Part shown: in pieces, positions 12,360-22,060 of the stretch
How positions within the stretch are numbered: the first letter of the stretch is position 1
Layout: the number at the start of each line of letters is the position of its first letter
From: Macrothele yani
Taxonomy: Eukaryota > Arthropoda > Arachnida > Araneae > Macrothelidae
Assembly (NCBI GenBank): GCA_039090855.1
Contig: CM076995.1
Location: forward strand, 119,052,270 to 119,116,269
Length of the DNA stretch: 64,000 bases
Direction: 5' to 3'
The notes under the pieces: model-generated
Databases searched by the model: none
Told to the model about the DNA's origin: nothing
What the model saw: only the letters and a program-made list of their open reading frames with translations
Position numbers and translations under genes: made by a program

Positions 12360-12391
12360 AATATATATATATATACATATATATATATATC
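12360..12391. repeat. (AT)n tract at LINE insertion point
   Basis: An almost pure AT repeat lies directly at the left edge of a LINE-A copy. Similar AT tracts border another LINE-A copy at 27601-27616 and 30796-30808. Confidence 0.9.
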
Positions 12392-12393
12392 AT

Positions 12394-13805
12394 CATCATA
12401 CTCTGTAGCTCTGATGGGATAGTTGCAAAAATGACTATGTCATCAGCAAAACGAAGGTGGGTTAGATAATCTCCATTAATCTTTATCCCTTTGTTTTCCC
12501 AGTTCAGTGATTGAAAGACATTTTCCAATGTGGCATTAAAGAGCTTCGGAGATATGGTGTCACCTTGTCTCACTCCTTTTCCAATTTTTATGTGTGTTGT
12601 ATTTTCAAACAGCCGAATCTTTGCACTTGCATTTTCATAGATGTTATTAATAATATTAATGTATGCATCTTCAATACCGCAGGATTTCAGAGCCATTGCA
12701 ACTGCTGATGGTTTCACCGAATCAAAGGCTTTTTCATAATCGATAAAAGCCATGCACAATGGAAGTTCATATTCCCTCGCTCTTTCAATTAGTTCTCTCA
12801 GTACGTGGATATGATCTATTGTGCTGTAGCCACTCCTGAATCCAGCTTGTTCTCTCAGTTGAGCCATGTCCAGTGTCACCTTCAAGCGGTGTGAAAGAAC
12901 TTTAGTGAAGATTTTATAAACCACTGATAGGAGGCTGATAGGTCTGTAGTTCCTGAGATCCTCAATGTCACCTTTTTTATGTAGCAAGATCATTGTAGCG
13001 TTGTTCTAATCTTCAGGAATTTTCCCTTCATTAAGGCATCGAGTGAAAATTTGTGCGAGTACTGTTTCGATTTCTCCACTTGCTTCTTGTATGATGTCTA
13101 CAGTAATTCCATCTTCTCCTGGAGCTTTTCCCCGCTTCATGTTCTTGATTGCATGTGCAACATCTGCTGGAAGGACTGGAAGAACTCTGGTACTGGTACC
13201 TTTCATGATGTCTGGAGTACATGTATCATCCCTTTCATATAATTTGGAGTAGAAATCTTTCACTCTTGTCAAAATTTCGCCTCTATTTCTTGTTACAGAA
13301 CCATCTTCTTTTCTCAGTGCCATAATCTGTTGCCATTATGTCTTAAAAGAAAAGTGTTTGATCAATGCATCCTTCCAGTGCTTACGTATAGTGCAGAGAC
13401 GTGGACCTTAACTAAAAGAGACATACAAAAGCTGCAGACAACTCAAAGCAGCATGGAGAGGTGCATGCTTGGTGTAACCAGGAGAGATAAGAAGAGGAAC
13501 ACGTGGATCCGAAAAATGACAAGAGTGGAAGACATCATGATCAGAGTTAAGTCCCTGAAATGGCAATGGGCTGGACATACTGCCAGAAGAACAGACCATC
13601 GATGGACAGCCAAAATTTTAGATTGGATTCCAAGGGACAGGAAAAGACCCAGAAGAAGACCACATGGAAGATGGGTGGATGAAATTCGAAAGTATGCGGG
13701 AGTGACATGGAGGAGACTGGCACAAGACAGACCGTTGTGGAGGAAACTTGGGGAGACCTTCGTCCAGCAGTGGATTGATAATGGTTGACAATGATGATGA
13801 TGATG
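12394..13805 (+). mobile_element. LINE-A copy 1 (RTE-type), 5'-truncated with 5' inversion
   Basis: The right part, 13332-13805, lies on the + strand and encodes the C-terminal region of an RTE-type reverse transcriptase (MPLCLKRKVFDQCILP through FVQQWIDNG) followed by a TGA/GAT repeat tail. The left part, 12394-13331, is on the minus strand and encodes an upstream region: a thumb-proximal KAPGEDGITVDIIQEA, then LRNYRPISLLSVVYKI, MAFIDYEKAFDS and the catalytic LRFADDIVIF. The leftmost base corresponds to a more 3' part of the LINE than the inversion junction. This is the arrangement expected from twin priming during target-primed reverse transcription. About 90 residues between the two parts are missing, a common side effect. 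One stop breaks the minus part at about 13003. Confidence 0.9.
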
Positions 13806-13806
13806 A

Positions 13807-14340
13807 TATCATCATCAATCCACTACTGGATGAAGGTCTCCCATCTCCCCAAATTTCTTCCACAATTGTCTGTCTTGAACCTGTCTCCTCCATGTCACTT
13901 CAGCATACTTTCGAATTTCATCCATCCATTTCCCATGAAGTCTTCTTCTGGGTCTTTTCCTGTCCCTTGGAATCCATTGTAAAATTTCGGTTGTCCATTG
14001 GTGGTCCGTTCTTCTGGCAACATGTCCAGCCCATTGCTATTTCAGTGATTTCACTCTGGTCATGATGTCGTCCACTCCTGTCATGTCATTTTCCTTATCC
14101 ACAAGTTCCTCTTCTTATCTTTCCTGGTTACACCAAGCATGCATCATTCCACGCTTCTTTGAGTTGTCTGCAGTCTGTATATATATGTCTTTTTTAGTTA
14201 AGGTCCATGTCTCTGCTCCATACGTAAGCATTGGCAGGATGCATTTATAAAACACTTTTCTTTTAAGACATAATGGCATACTGCTCTTAAAAATTGTACT
14301 GTTTCTTCCAAAAGCTCTCCATCCAAGTTTTATATGCCGA
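13807..14340 (-). mobile_element. LINE-A copy 2, 3' fragment, tail-to-tail with copy 1
   Basis: The minus strand begins with the LINE-A 3' tail (GATGATGAT) at 13807 and carries the C-terminal coding region up to RHIKLGWRAFGRNS at about 14330. It is about 0.53 kb and frame-broken. Its tail abuts the tail of copy 1 at about 13806, making a local inverted repeat centred on the trinucleotide tail. Beyond about 14340 the similarity to LINE-A stops. Confidence 0.85.
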
Positions 14341-14432
14341 CCAACTGGAACCCTCAGCTGTGGGCTAATCCTCCACACTGATGTATTTACCTGATTAAAA
14401 AGACAAAAAGAAATATTAAGAATGACTCAAGT

Positions 14433-14709
14433 GTGGGATATGGTGGACCTACCACACTTGAGAAGGACGGTCCACAACGGAATCGACCTGGACATCCTAA
14501 ACGGCATATGAGAAAGAGATCTTGGCTGAGTGAATGTAAGATTGGTGTATGGAATACTAGAGGTATAAATGGCAAGATGAGTGAGGTGATTGAGGAGATG
14601 AATAAATATAGACTGGATGTGCTGTGTGTAAGTGAAACCAAAAAGAAGGAAATTGGGGTAGAAGAAGTGAATGGCATGGTGAGTGTGTGGTCTGGAGCAT
14701 TGGATAATA
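14433..14709 (+). mobile_element. LINE-B segment 1: start of endonuclease domain
   Basis: The ORF encodes a short basic leader (GHPKRHMRKRSWLSEC), then KIGVWNTRGING, MNKYRLDVLCVSETK and VWSGALDN. This is the start of an apurinic-type (APE) endonuclease of an RTE-like non-LTR retrotransposon, similar in style to sequences often mis-annotated as craniofacial development protein 2-like. The frame is interrupted at the TA at 14708-14709 by a Tc1 element and resumes at 16252 (DN followed by MRGQAGVGVILS), in frame if one TA copy is ignored. Confidence 0.85.
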
Positions 14710-16251
14710 CACTGCCGGACAATTGCTAAGGACGGATGACAATAGCAACGATAGCAACCATAAAATGGAAGGGAGGAAAATGTGGAAATTAGCATAAGTG
14801 CGGGATACAGTAAGACGTGTTGTGCGTATGCAAATTTTGGATTGCCGAACTTGTTCGTGACGTCATAGCGCTGATAAGAGATATAAAGGATTTAACGCGT
14901 ATTGACCGTTGTTGTTCAAACGCAAAGTTGAAAGGGAAAGAATCAATTGACGAACTTGCAATTTTCAGTATGTCTTCCCGACATCACCTAGATGATTTTA
15001 CGCTTGGCCGTATTATTGGCAAGATTGAAGAAGGGCGAAAAATAACAGATGTTGCCAGGGAGTTCGACGTCAGCCACAGTGTTGTTTCAAGGCTTTGGAA
15101 ATGTTTTCAAACAAATGGAGAGTGTGGCAAACGTCACGGGGGAGGTCGTGTTCGCAGTACGACACCTGCAGAAGATCGGTACATAGTGCTATCAAGAAAA
15201 AGACACCGGCGCAGCACAGCTAGTGAGGTAGCAAAAACAGTTTATGGCTGCTACTGGTAAGCTGATCTCCCGAAAAACTGTCGCCAGACATTTGCATAAA
15301 GGAGGACTATACGCCCGCCGTCCTGTTGTGTGCATCCGATTGTCCAGACTTCACCGTACCGCCCGTTTGCAATGGTGCCATCAACATCGCAATTGGACTG
15401 ATAACGACTGGTCTGCTGTCCTCTTCTCAGATGAGAGTAGATACAGGCTATCGTCTGATTATCGACGACAACTGATCTGGCGTGATAGTGGTACTGCATA
15501 TTGTCCAGCAAACATGAAGGAAAGGGCCCGATACGCGACATGTAGTGTCATGGTATGGGCTGGCATCATGATCAATGGCCGTATGTCCCTCTATGTGCTT
15601 CCAACTGGGACTATGACTGGCCAAAGATACATTAATGATGTTTTGCTACCTCATGTTTGCATGTTCCGTGGTGCTGTCGGTGATAGATTCATTTTCATGG
15701 ACGACAACGCAACATGTCATCGAACAGTCGCTGTCCAGGAGTGTCTTGAGAGCGAGGATATTAAACGCCTCGTATGGCCAGCACGTTCTCCAGATTTGAA
15801 TCCCATTGAAAATGTGTGGGATGCTTTGGGGAGGAGTCTTGCTGGTCGCCAATGCCCTCCAATAAACAAGGACACCCTCATCCGTGCATTGACAAAGGAA
15901 TGGGATAAATTACCCCAACAGCTGCTTGATAATGTTGTGCAAAGCATGACACGACGTGTGGAATCTTGCATCGCCCTCCATGGTGGCCATATCCCGTATT
16001 GACATCTTACGACGGAACGCCTGCGGACGGTATTTGCATTTTTTTCACGTTTACGTATTCTGCACAAAATGGCCTGTTTGCCCCTTGAACACGATCCAAA
16101 GCCTTCTGGATTTCAGAGCACAATAAATTGTCTTTCTTGTAATGTCCTGGCATTCTGACATTATTTCATTTCACTTGGCATCCAACCACACTTACTTTTT
16201 TATGCGCTATATAGCCGTTTATGATCCGTCCTTAGCAATTGTCCAGCAGTG
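14710..16251 (+). mobile_element. Tc1-like transposon with clean TA target duplication
   Basis: Terminal inverted repeats read CACTGCCGGACAATTGCTAA at the left and CACTGCTGGACAATTGCTAA as the right reverse complement. They extend to GGACGGAT, about 27 bp with one mismatch. TA flanks both ends (14708-14709 and 16252-16253). The 1542-bp element lies inside LINE-B without any loss of LINE sequence. Close TIR identity, few coding defects and exact boundaries mark it as one of the younger insertions here. Confidence 0.95.
14970..16002 (+). pseudogene. Tc1 transposase, one frameshift from intact
   Basis: The Met at 14970 (MSSRHHLDDFTLGRIIG) gives a family-typical start; the open frame continues further upstream only by chance. 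The first part contains the paired HTH domains (GRKITDVAREFDVSHSVVSR and later RRSTASEVAK). At about 15240 a one-base change shifts the frame. The second part starts ATGKLISRKTVARHLHKGG and carries the whole catalytic domain: D in FSDESRY, D in FMDDNATCH, E in NPIENVWDAL (DD34E). It ends GGHIPY-stop, a usual Tc1 C-terminus. Total length of about 340 residues is normal. Catalytic residues are all present, so only the shift separates it from a working enzyme. It may be a sequencing error. Confidence 0.93.
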
Positions 16252-17585
16252 TATGAGAGGACAGGCTGGTGTAGGTGTGATTTTAAGTGAAAAGATGAAG
16301 AACAACTTGATTCACTATAGTTGTGTAAGTGAGAGAATTCTCTGGATTCATTTGAAAGTGAAACTTCAGAGAATTGTAATTGTTGTAGTGTATGCTCCTT
16401 GTGACTCGGAACCTTCTGATAAGAAGATTTCTGGAATGAGCTAAAAGCTGTTTTGAGCCAGTTTGGTGCTAAAGAAAAAGTTATAATAGCAGGGGATTTC
16501 AATGCTAGAGTAGGTGTGCAGAATGCAATTTCTGACAATGTTCTGGGTAAGTTTAATGATCCTTGTGTGAATGATAATGGTGAAAGATTAATTGAACTCT
16601 GCATTGAGAATGGTTTGTGTGTATCTAATACATTTTTCAACCACAAGTATATCCACACATATACTTGGGAAAATCGTACTCTTGGTCAAAAGAGTGTGAT
16701 AAATTTTGTTGTCTACGATCAGCGTTTGAAACACTTAGTTGTTAACACCCATGTGATGAGAGGTGCGGATGTTGTATCTGATCATTACTTGGTAGTGTCA
16801 CGAGGGAAGCTTAATGTTGGTTAGAGGAAAAAGAATAGGAAGAGACCCAGGATAGAAAGAATAAAGGTTGATAGGCTCCTTGAAGATCATCAGCAGTATT
16901 CTGACTTACTCAGAGAACAACTGAAGGATCTGAAGTCTGGTGAGAGGGATGTAGAAAAGAAGTGGGAATGTTTTAAGAACTGTGTTGTCACTGCTGCTAA
17001 AGAGGTCTGTGGCACCACAATAGTGGGTAACAATAGAGGTGATGCTTGGTGGAATAGTGAGATTGAAGAGGCAGTAAAGAAAAAGAAGGAAGCCTATTTG
17101 GGGATGTTGCAAGGTAGAGTCTCTGTGGATGAATATCGCTGTAAGAAGCGTGAAGCTGCTAAGCTGGTTCGCCACAGTAAGGCAAAAGATAAGAAGGAGA
17201 AAGTGGAAAGGCATGAACTGGCTTTTTAGAAAGACAGGAAGTCCTTCTGGAAGTACATGAGACTCAGGAAAACTAGGGGAAACAAAGTTGTAAGTTGTGT
17301 GAAGAATGAGTTTGGGGAAATGATATGGGAGCCCAATGAGTTAAGTGACAGATGGGGTGAATACTTCTGTGAGTTATTAGATCAGGAAAGCAAAGATGAT
17401 TCTGAGACAGACGCAGATGATGTCACAATGAGGGATGAAAGCACAGGAGGGATCTCAAGAGAAGAAGTGTGTGAAGCTTTAAAATCTCTTCAGAATGGTA
17501 AGGCTCCGGGAGTTCATGGCATAACTGCAGAGATGTTGAAATATGGTGGTGACTCTATAATTGACTGGTTAACTGAAATTTTCCA
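16252..17585 (+). mobile_element. LINE-B segment 2: endonuclease, linker and start of reverse transcriptase
   Basis: The reading frame continues from segment 1 with GVGVILSEKMKNN, the catalytic VIIAGDFNARVG, an NTFFNHKYIHTYTWE motif and a VVSDHYLVV (SDH) motif, the standard APE endonuclease order. A basic linker follows (DAWWNSEIEEAVKKKKEAYL), then FWKYMRLRKTRGNK, NGKAPGVHGITAEMLKYGG and WLTEIF at the start of the RT. A shift near 16440 and stops near 16824 and 17229 break it. The segment ends at a 12-bp sequence TGAAATTTTCCA (17574-17585), repeated at 19898-19909 on the other side of the Penelope-like insertion. Confidence 0.88.
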
Positions 17586-17969
17586 TGAAAAAACCATGAG
17601 GAATAATCACTCACCATAAATATCATGGTAACCTCCAATGGACCAAACACTTCCAACACGTCAATTCATCGTGATGTAACTGGGCTTCCACAGGTTTACA
17701 GACCTCTTGCTTACGCTTCTTATTTTCTGGTGTGAAACATCGTTTTTTTTTCCTTTGCCTTATAGTATGTTACTATAATGCTTGTCAATTCGATAAAAAT
17801 CATACATACAACTCATTCATACAATTCAAGTAAAAACTATGTACATAAACCTTACATTCACAGGTGATTAAACCTTAGTCAATTCTAATTATGGAACTCC
17901 TCCTTCTGTTTCACAACCTCTGCTACTCCCACTGCAATTGTCACACCCATTCAGCCCCACACATCCAAT

Positions 17970-18009
17970 CCTCTAGTACTTTCGACAGATCCCTGTCATC
18001 TTCAGGAGG
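17970..18009 (-). ncRNA. Hammerhead-ribozyme-like motif in the Penelope-like 3' region
   Basis: Reading the minus strand, CCTC is followed by CTGAAGA, which fits the hammerhead core CUGANGA. Then comes a T, the hairpin GACAG-GGAT-CTGTC, and GAAA. A two-base stem (AG/CT around a TA loop), an A at the expected cleavage position and GAGG, which pairs with the initial CCTC, complete the fold. Hammerhead motifs with very short stem III are known in the terminal repeats of Penelope-like elements, and this one lies downstream of the endonuclease as expected. The extra T before stem II is non-canonical, so activity is doubtful. The right arm copy has lost most of the motif. Confidence 0.5.
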
Positions 18010-18156
18010 CAGGTGTGTCTCATCCGCCCACCGCAGCTCAAGTGAGCAGAGCCATCGAAGGCCTGGGCCCCAGTCGCTATCTCTGAATCGTTGTGTCTCT
18101 GGCACCATCTATTGTCCCTGCTGCTCTTTTTTCTCTCTTTCTTTTTACGCTGCTGT

Positions 18157-18620
18157 TCAATTTTTATTATGGCTTTCCATTGTTCGTTTTAAGTTATTTG
18201 GCTCATTAATGTTGCATAATCTTGATCTGTTTTTTTCAATTAACACTGATTCTGCAATTCTTAACTGCTTTTCGTTTTTACAGCTCTTAATAATTTTAAT
18301 ATCTTCAAACCTTGGACATTTTTGATTTTTTTCCATACAGTATTGGGTCAATGCTGTCTTAGCCTCTTTTTGTTCCAATTATTAATATGCTGATTCAATC
18401 TATATTTTAATTTGTTCTTGGTGCTGCCTATATATGACACAGGTGGTTGCTGGTTTATTGGGATTTCATAAATTCCTGCTCTATCTAATTGGCTAATTTT
18501 TTCATTTTTAATCACTAAATTTTTTACAGTAAGTACCTGATTTCCTACCTGTATGCCATACTTGCCACAAACTTTATTAATTTCTGCTGAAACATTTTCT
18601 ATATATGGTATTCCTCCCAC
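18157..18620 (-). pseudogene. GIY-YIG endonuclease domain of a Penelope-like element
   Basis: The minus-strand ORF starts GGIPYIENVSAEINKVCGKY, passes a linker, and reaches AGIYEIP...VSYIGSTKNKLKYRLNQH, the GIY-YIG signature with the conserved Arg and His. The frame ends near 18350 and continues in another frame as KTALTQYCMEKNQKCPRFED and ...LRIAESVLIEKN, the rest of the nuclease domain including the expected Glu (AES). In the intact element this domain follows a reverse transcriptase and cuts target DNA. The RT itself is missing upstream (right), where the palindrome centre lies, so this is a 5'-truncated copy. A free-standing GIY-YIG gene is unlikely given the linker and context. Confidence 0.82.
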
Positions 18621-19897
18621 ATATTTTACAAGTTTTTTATCACTCTTGACCTTATTGTAACCTTGAGTTACTTCATAAATCCATTTTTTAATACCTGTTT
18701 AGGGTATCCAAAAGCATATGCAATTTTTTCAATATATTCAATTTCTTCTTTTCTATACATAGAAAAGTATAGAAAAGAAGAAATTGAATATATTGAAAAA
18801 AATTGCATATGCTTTTGGATACCCTAAACAGGTATTAAAAAAATGGATTTATGAGTAACTCAAGGTTACAATAAGGTCAAGGTGATAAAAAACTTGTAAA
18901 AATATGTGGGAGGAATAATACCATATATAGAAATGTTTCAGCAGAAAATTAATAAAGTTTGTGGCAAAAATACAGTAAGGAAATCAGGTTGCTTACTGTA
19001 AAAAAATTTAGTGATTAAAATGAAAAATTAATTAGATAGAGCAGATGAAATTTAATAACATTTACCTGTGTCCTATAGGTAACAAGAACAAATTAAAATA
19101 TAGATTGAATCAGCATATTAATAATTGGAACAAAAAAAGAGGCTAAAGCATTGACCTAATACTATATGGAAAATCAAAAATGTCCAAGGATTTGAAGATA
19201 TTAAAATTATTAAAATGTAAAAACGAAAAGCAGTTAAATTGCAGAATCAGTGTTAATTGAAAAAACAGATCAAGATTATGCAACATTAATGAGCAATAAC
19301 TAAAGCGAACAATGGAAAACCATAATAAAAATTGAACAGCAAGCGTAAAGAAAAGAGGAAAAAACAGCAGGAACAATAGATGCCGAAGTTCAGCGATTCA
19401 GAATAGCGAGGCCTCATGGCTCTGCTCACTTGAGCTGCGGGTACCTGCACTCACATGAAATCTGTCAGTACTAAATTTGGATGCTGATAAATGTGACTAA
19501 TTGCAGTTAAACGGGTTAATGAGAGTTCCATAATTAGAATTGACTAAGGATTTAATCACCTGTGAATTTAAGGTTTAATGTACATAGTTTTACTTGAATT
19601 GTATGAATGGATTGTATGTATGATTTTATCGAATTGACAAGCATTATAGTAACATACTATAAGGCAAAGGAAAAAAAAACTGATGTTTCACACCGAAAAT
19701 AAGAGCGTAAGCAAGAGGTCTGTAAACCTGTGGAAAATGAGATTTATCACGATGGAAGCGTGTTGGTGTTTGTCCATTGGAATTGCCATGATATTTATGG
19801 TGAGTGATTATTCCTCATGGTTTTTCATTTATGAATTACACGTAAACTATGCGCACTTTGCAAGAGGTTAATACCTTAAAAGTGCAAATATAATAAT

Positions 19898-20194
19898 TGA
19901 AATTTTCCAGTTGTGCTGGGAGTTAGGAATGGTCCCTCGGGATTGGAAGGGTGCTATTATTGTTCCCTTGTATAAGGGAAAAGGTGATCAGACTGACTGC
20001 AAGAACTATCGTGGTATTAGCCTACTGAGTGTGCCAGTGAAAGTGTTTGGTAAGGTTGTTATTGAAAAAGTACGAGGTCTTACATCATTGAAAGTGTGGG
20101 ATGTTCAGAGTGGTTTTATGCCTGGTAAAGGCTGCACTAACCAGATTTTTGCATTACGCACGATGATTGAAAAGTATCTGGCTGTTGGGAAGAA
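19898..20194 (+). mobile_element. LINE-B segment 3: reverse transcriptase fingers/palm fragment
   Basis: The frame resumes exactly after the 12-bp repeat: IFQLCWELGMVPRDWKGAII, VPLYKGKGDQTDCKNYRGIS, LLSVPVKVFGKVV and QSGFMPGKGCTNQIFALR. These are RT motifs 1-2 of the same LINE as at 14433-17585. The copy stops at about 20194 (YLAVGKK), where LINE-A sequence begins within the shared bases AACAACTAAAG. No continuation of LINE-B was found to the right. Confidence 0.88.
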
Positions 20195-20701
20195 AAACAA
20201 CTAAAGAAGATGTGACTTCCAAAGTGGAATATATAGAGCTATGCAAGACAGTACGAAAAAGCATCACTGAAGACGTAAGGAAATTCAACTGTGAACTAGT
20301 GAGGAAAGCAATTGAAAACAACCAAAGCCTGAAGATAGCAAAGGGACATCTCAGTAAGGGAAGAAAACAGATTATGGCACTGAGAAAAGAAGGTGGTTCT
20401 GTAACAAGAAATAGAGGCGAAATTTTGACTAGAGTCACAGATTTCTACTCCAAATTATATGAAAGGGATGATACATGTACTCCAGACATCATGAAAGGTA
20501 CCAGTACCAGAGTTCTTCCAGTCTTCCCAGCTGAAGTTGCACATGCAATCAAGAACATGAAGCAGGGAAAAGCTCCAGGAGAAGATGGAATTACTGTAGA
20601 CATCATACAAGAAGCATGTGGAGAAATCAAAACAATACTCGCCCAAATTTTCACTCGATGCCTTAATGAAGGGAAGATTCCTGAGAATTGGAACAACGCT
20701 A
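20195..20701 (+). mobile_element. LINE-A copy 6, internal fragment forming the left outer arm
   Basis: The + strand encodes KEDVTSKVEYIELCKTVRKS through KAPGEDGITVDIIQEA and NEGKIPENWNN, an internal LINE-A segment between endonuclease and RT. It stops exactly at the left TIR of the DNA transposon (TA at 20700-20701, element from 20702). The same LINE segment in opposite orientation adjoins the right TIR, so this 0.5-kb fragment extends the inverted repeat outward on the left. Confidence 0.9.
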
Positions 20702-21545
20702 CAGGGTCGTTCCATGTGAAATCAGCAAGGGTGGGTTGCTTGACCAATTTATATTCTTTTTATATTCCCATCGTAGTTAGTACCCTTAGTGAGTAGATCA
20801 AAACAATTTTTAGTTTTTTTTTTTATCTGCCGCCATTTTGGATCTACACCTATTTTTACCTGCCAAGAAGGGCAAAAATTAGGGTTTTCAAGGGTTCTTG
20901 GAAATGGCTGTTACTCGATAACTACTTGAGATAACTAAATAAACCTTTTATCCACTGAAAATAGACATTTTGAGGTTTCACAAAAGGTACTTACTTCAAA
21001 TGTAGCTTTTAATCTAACCAGATGAAAATGGACTTATATTCAGCACATGCGATTTGCAAAATCACCATTTTTAGGATGCTGTAACTCAGAAAGGGCTTAA
21101 AACCACAAACTAAAACTTTTTCCTTACCAACTATGGATAGGTAGGTTTTAGCTTATTAAGAAACAAATTCATGTTTTAAACCCCTTGCTAAATTTTTTTA
21201 ACCCTAAAGTTGCCAAATTTGCAAAAAAATGCAGAGTTCAAGGTCAAATATCTTAAAAGGGGCAATCTGCAAAAAATCTGAAATTCTTTGTGTGAACTCA
21301 CCTATTGGTACCCTATCAAGGATATGAATTTCATTTTGTGGTTCAGCTGGGTTTCTGAATTATAAGGACTCAAAATGTAAAAAAAAACCCCTCTCTCACG
21401 AAAGCAATAACATACATTTTGGTCGTTACTCTAAGCAAATATTATATACATATAGATTTATTATACTTTAAAATATGATATTTTGAGCTGAAACTAGTGG
21501 TCAGTCAGGCTGCACCAAGAAGATTTTGAACTGCAAAAAAGGAGG
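20702..21545. repeat. Left long terminal inverted repeat
   Basis: Pairs with 24795-25655. Near-identical over the outer 680 bp (to about 21377), then more divergent. Shared inner landmarks include CAGCTGGGTTTCTGAAT, CTCTCTCAC, ATAACATACATTT and GAGC(T)-rich sequence around 21510. Confidence 0.85.
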
Positions 21546-22060
21546 GGGGGATTTATTTAAAAATATTTTTTTCTTCTGCTGCCTTCCTGTGTGATGGTTC
21601 CCAGGAGACATGATCGAATTGCATCAGTATGACATTTCAATATGTTGTACACCCCCCCCCCCAAAATTTATTTACCTTAAAATCTATGTTTTTTTAATTT
21701 TATAATTTAATCTTACATTACTAGTCAATAAGTCTAATGCACTTCAGTCTCTAAGCACCTAAATGAAGCAAAACTGAAACAAAAATGAAGCACAAACCTA
21801 AACTAAAACTAAAACAAAGCAGACCGAAACCAAAACTAAAACTAAGCAGACCTGAAAACCAAGCAAACTGAAACTGAAACCACAATTGGGAATCCATATC
21901 ATAAATGTGTATCTATTCATTTAGCCAGTAAGTGCTCTTTTGTCAGTGACTTAAAATTAGTTATACATGGTGATTCTGGATATTAGTGTTTTAGTGAGTT
22001 ATACTAATGGAGCCACTTTCCTAGGATTGCATATGCAGGTAAACTTTTAAGACTGCAAAA

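Larger units (their letters stand above)
17586..19897. mobile_element. Penelope-like element pair, head-to-head palindrome
   Basis: The left arm 17586-18757 (minus strand) and right arm 18768-19832 (plus strand) are inverted copies meeting head to head at about 18763. A further 65 bp follow the right arm. The whole block is flanked by a 12-bp direct repeat TGAAATTTTCCA (17574-17585 and 19898-19909). The left arm encodes a GIY-YIG endonuclease typical of Penelope-like retroelements. Arms differ by many substitutions and small deletions, more in the right arm. Both copies lack the reverse transcriptase. Inverted and tandem partial copies are known for Penelope-like elements, which supports the assignment. 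Confidence 0.85.

Noticed and set aside
14387..14795. Minus-strand ORFs of 66-122 residues
   Set aside because: They are antisense shadows of the LINE-B endonuclease segment.
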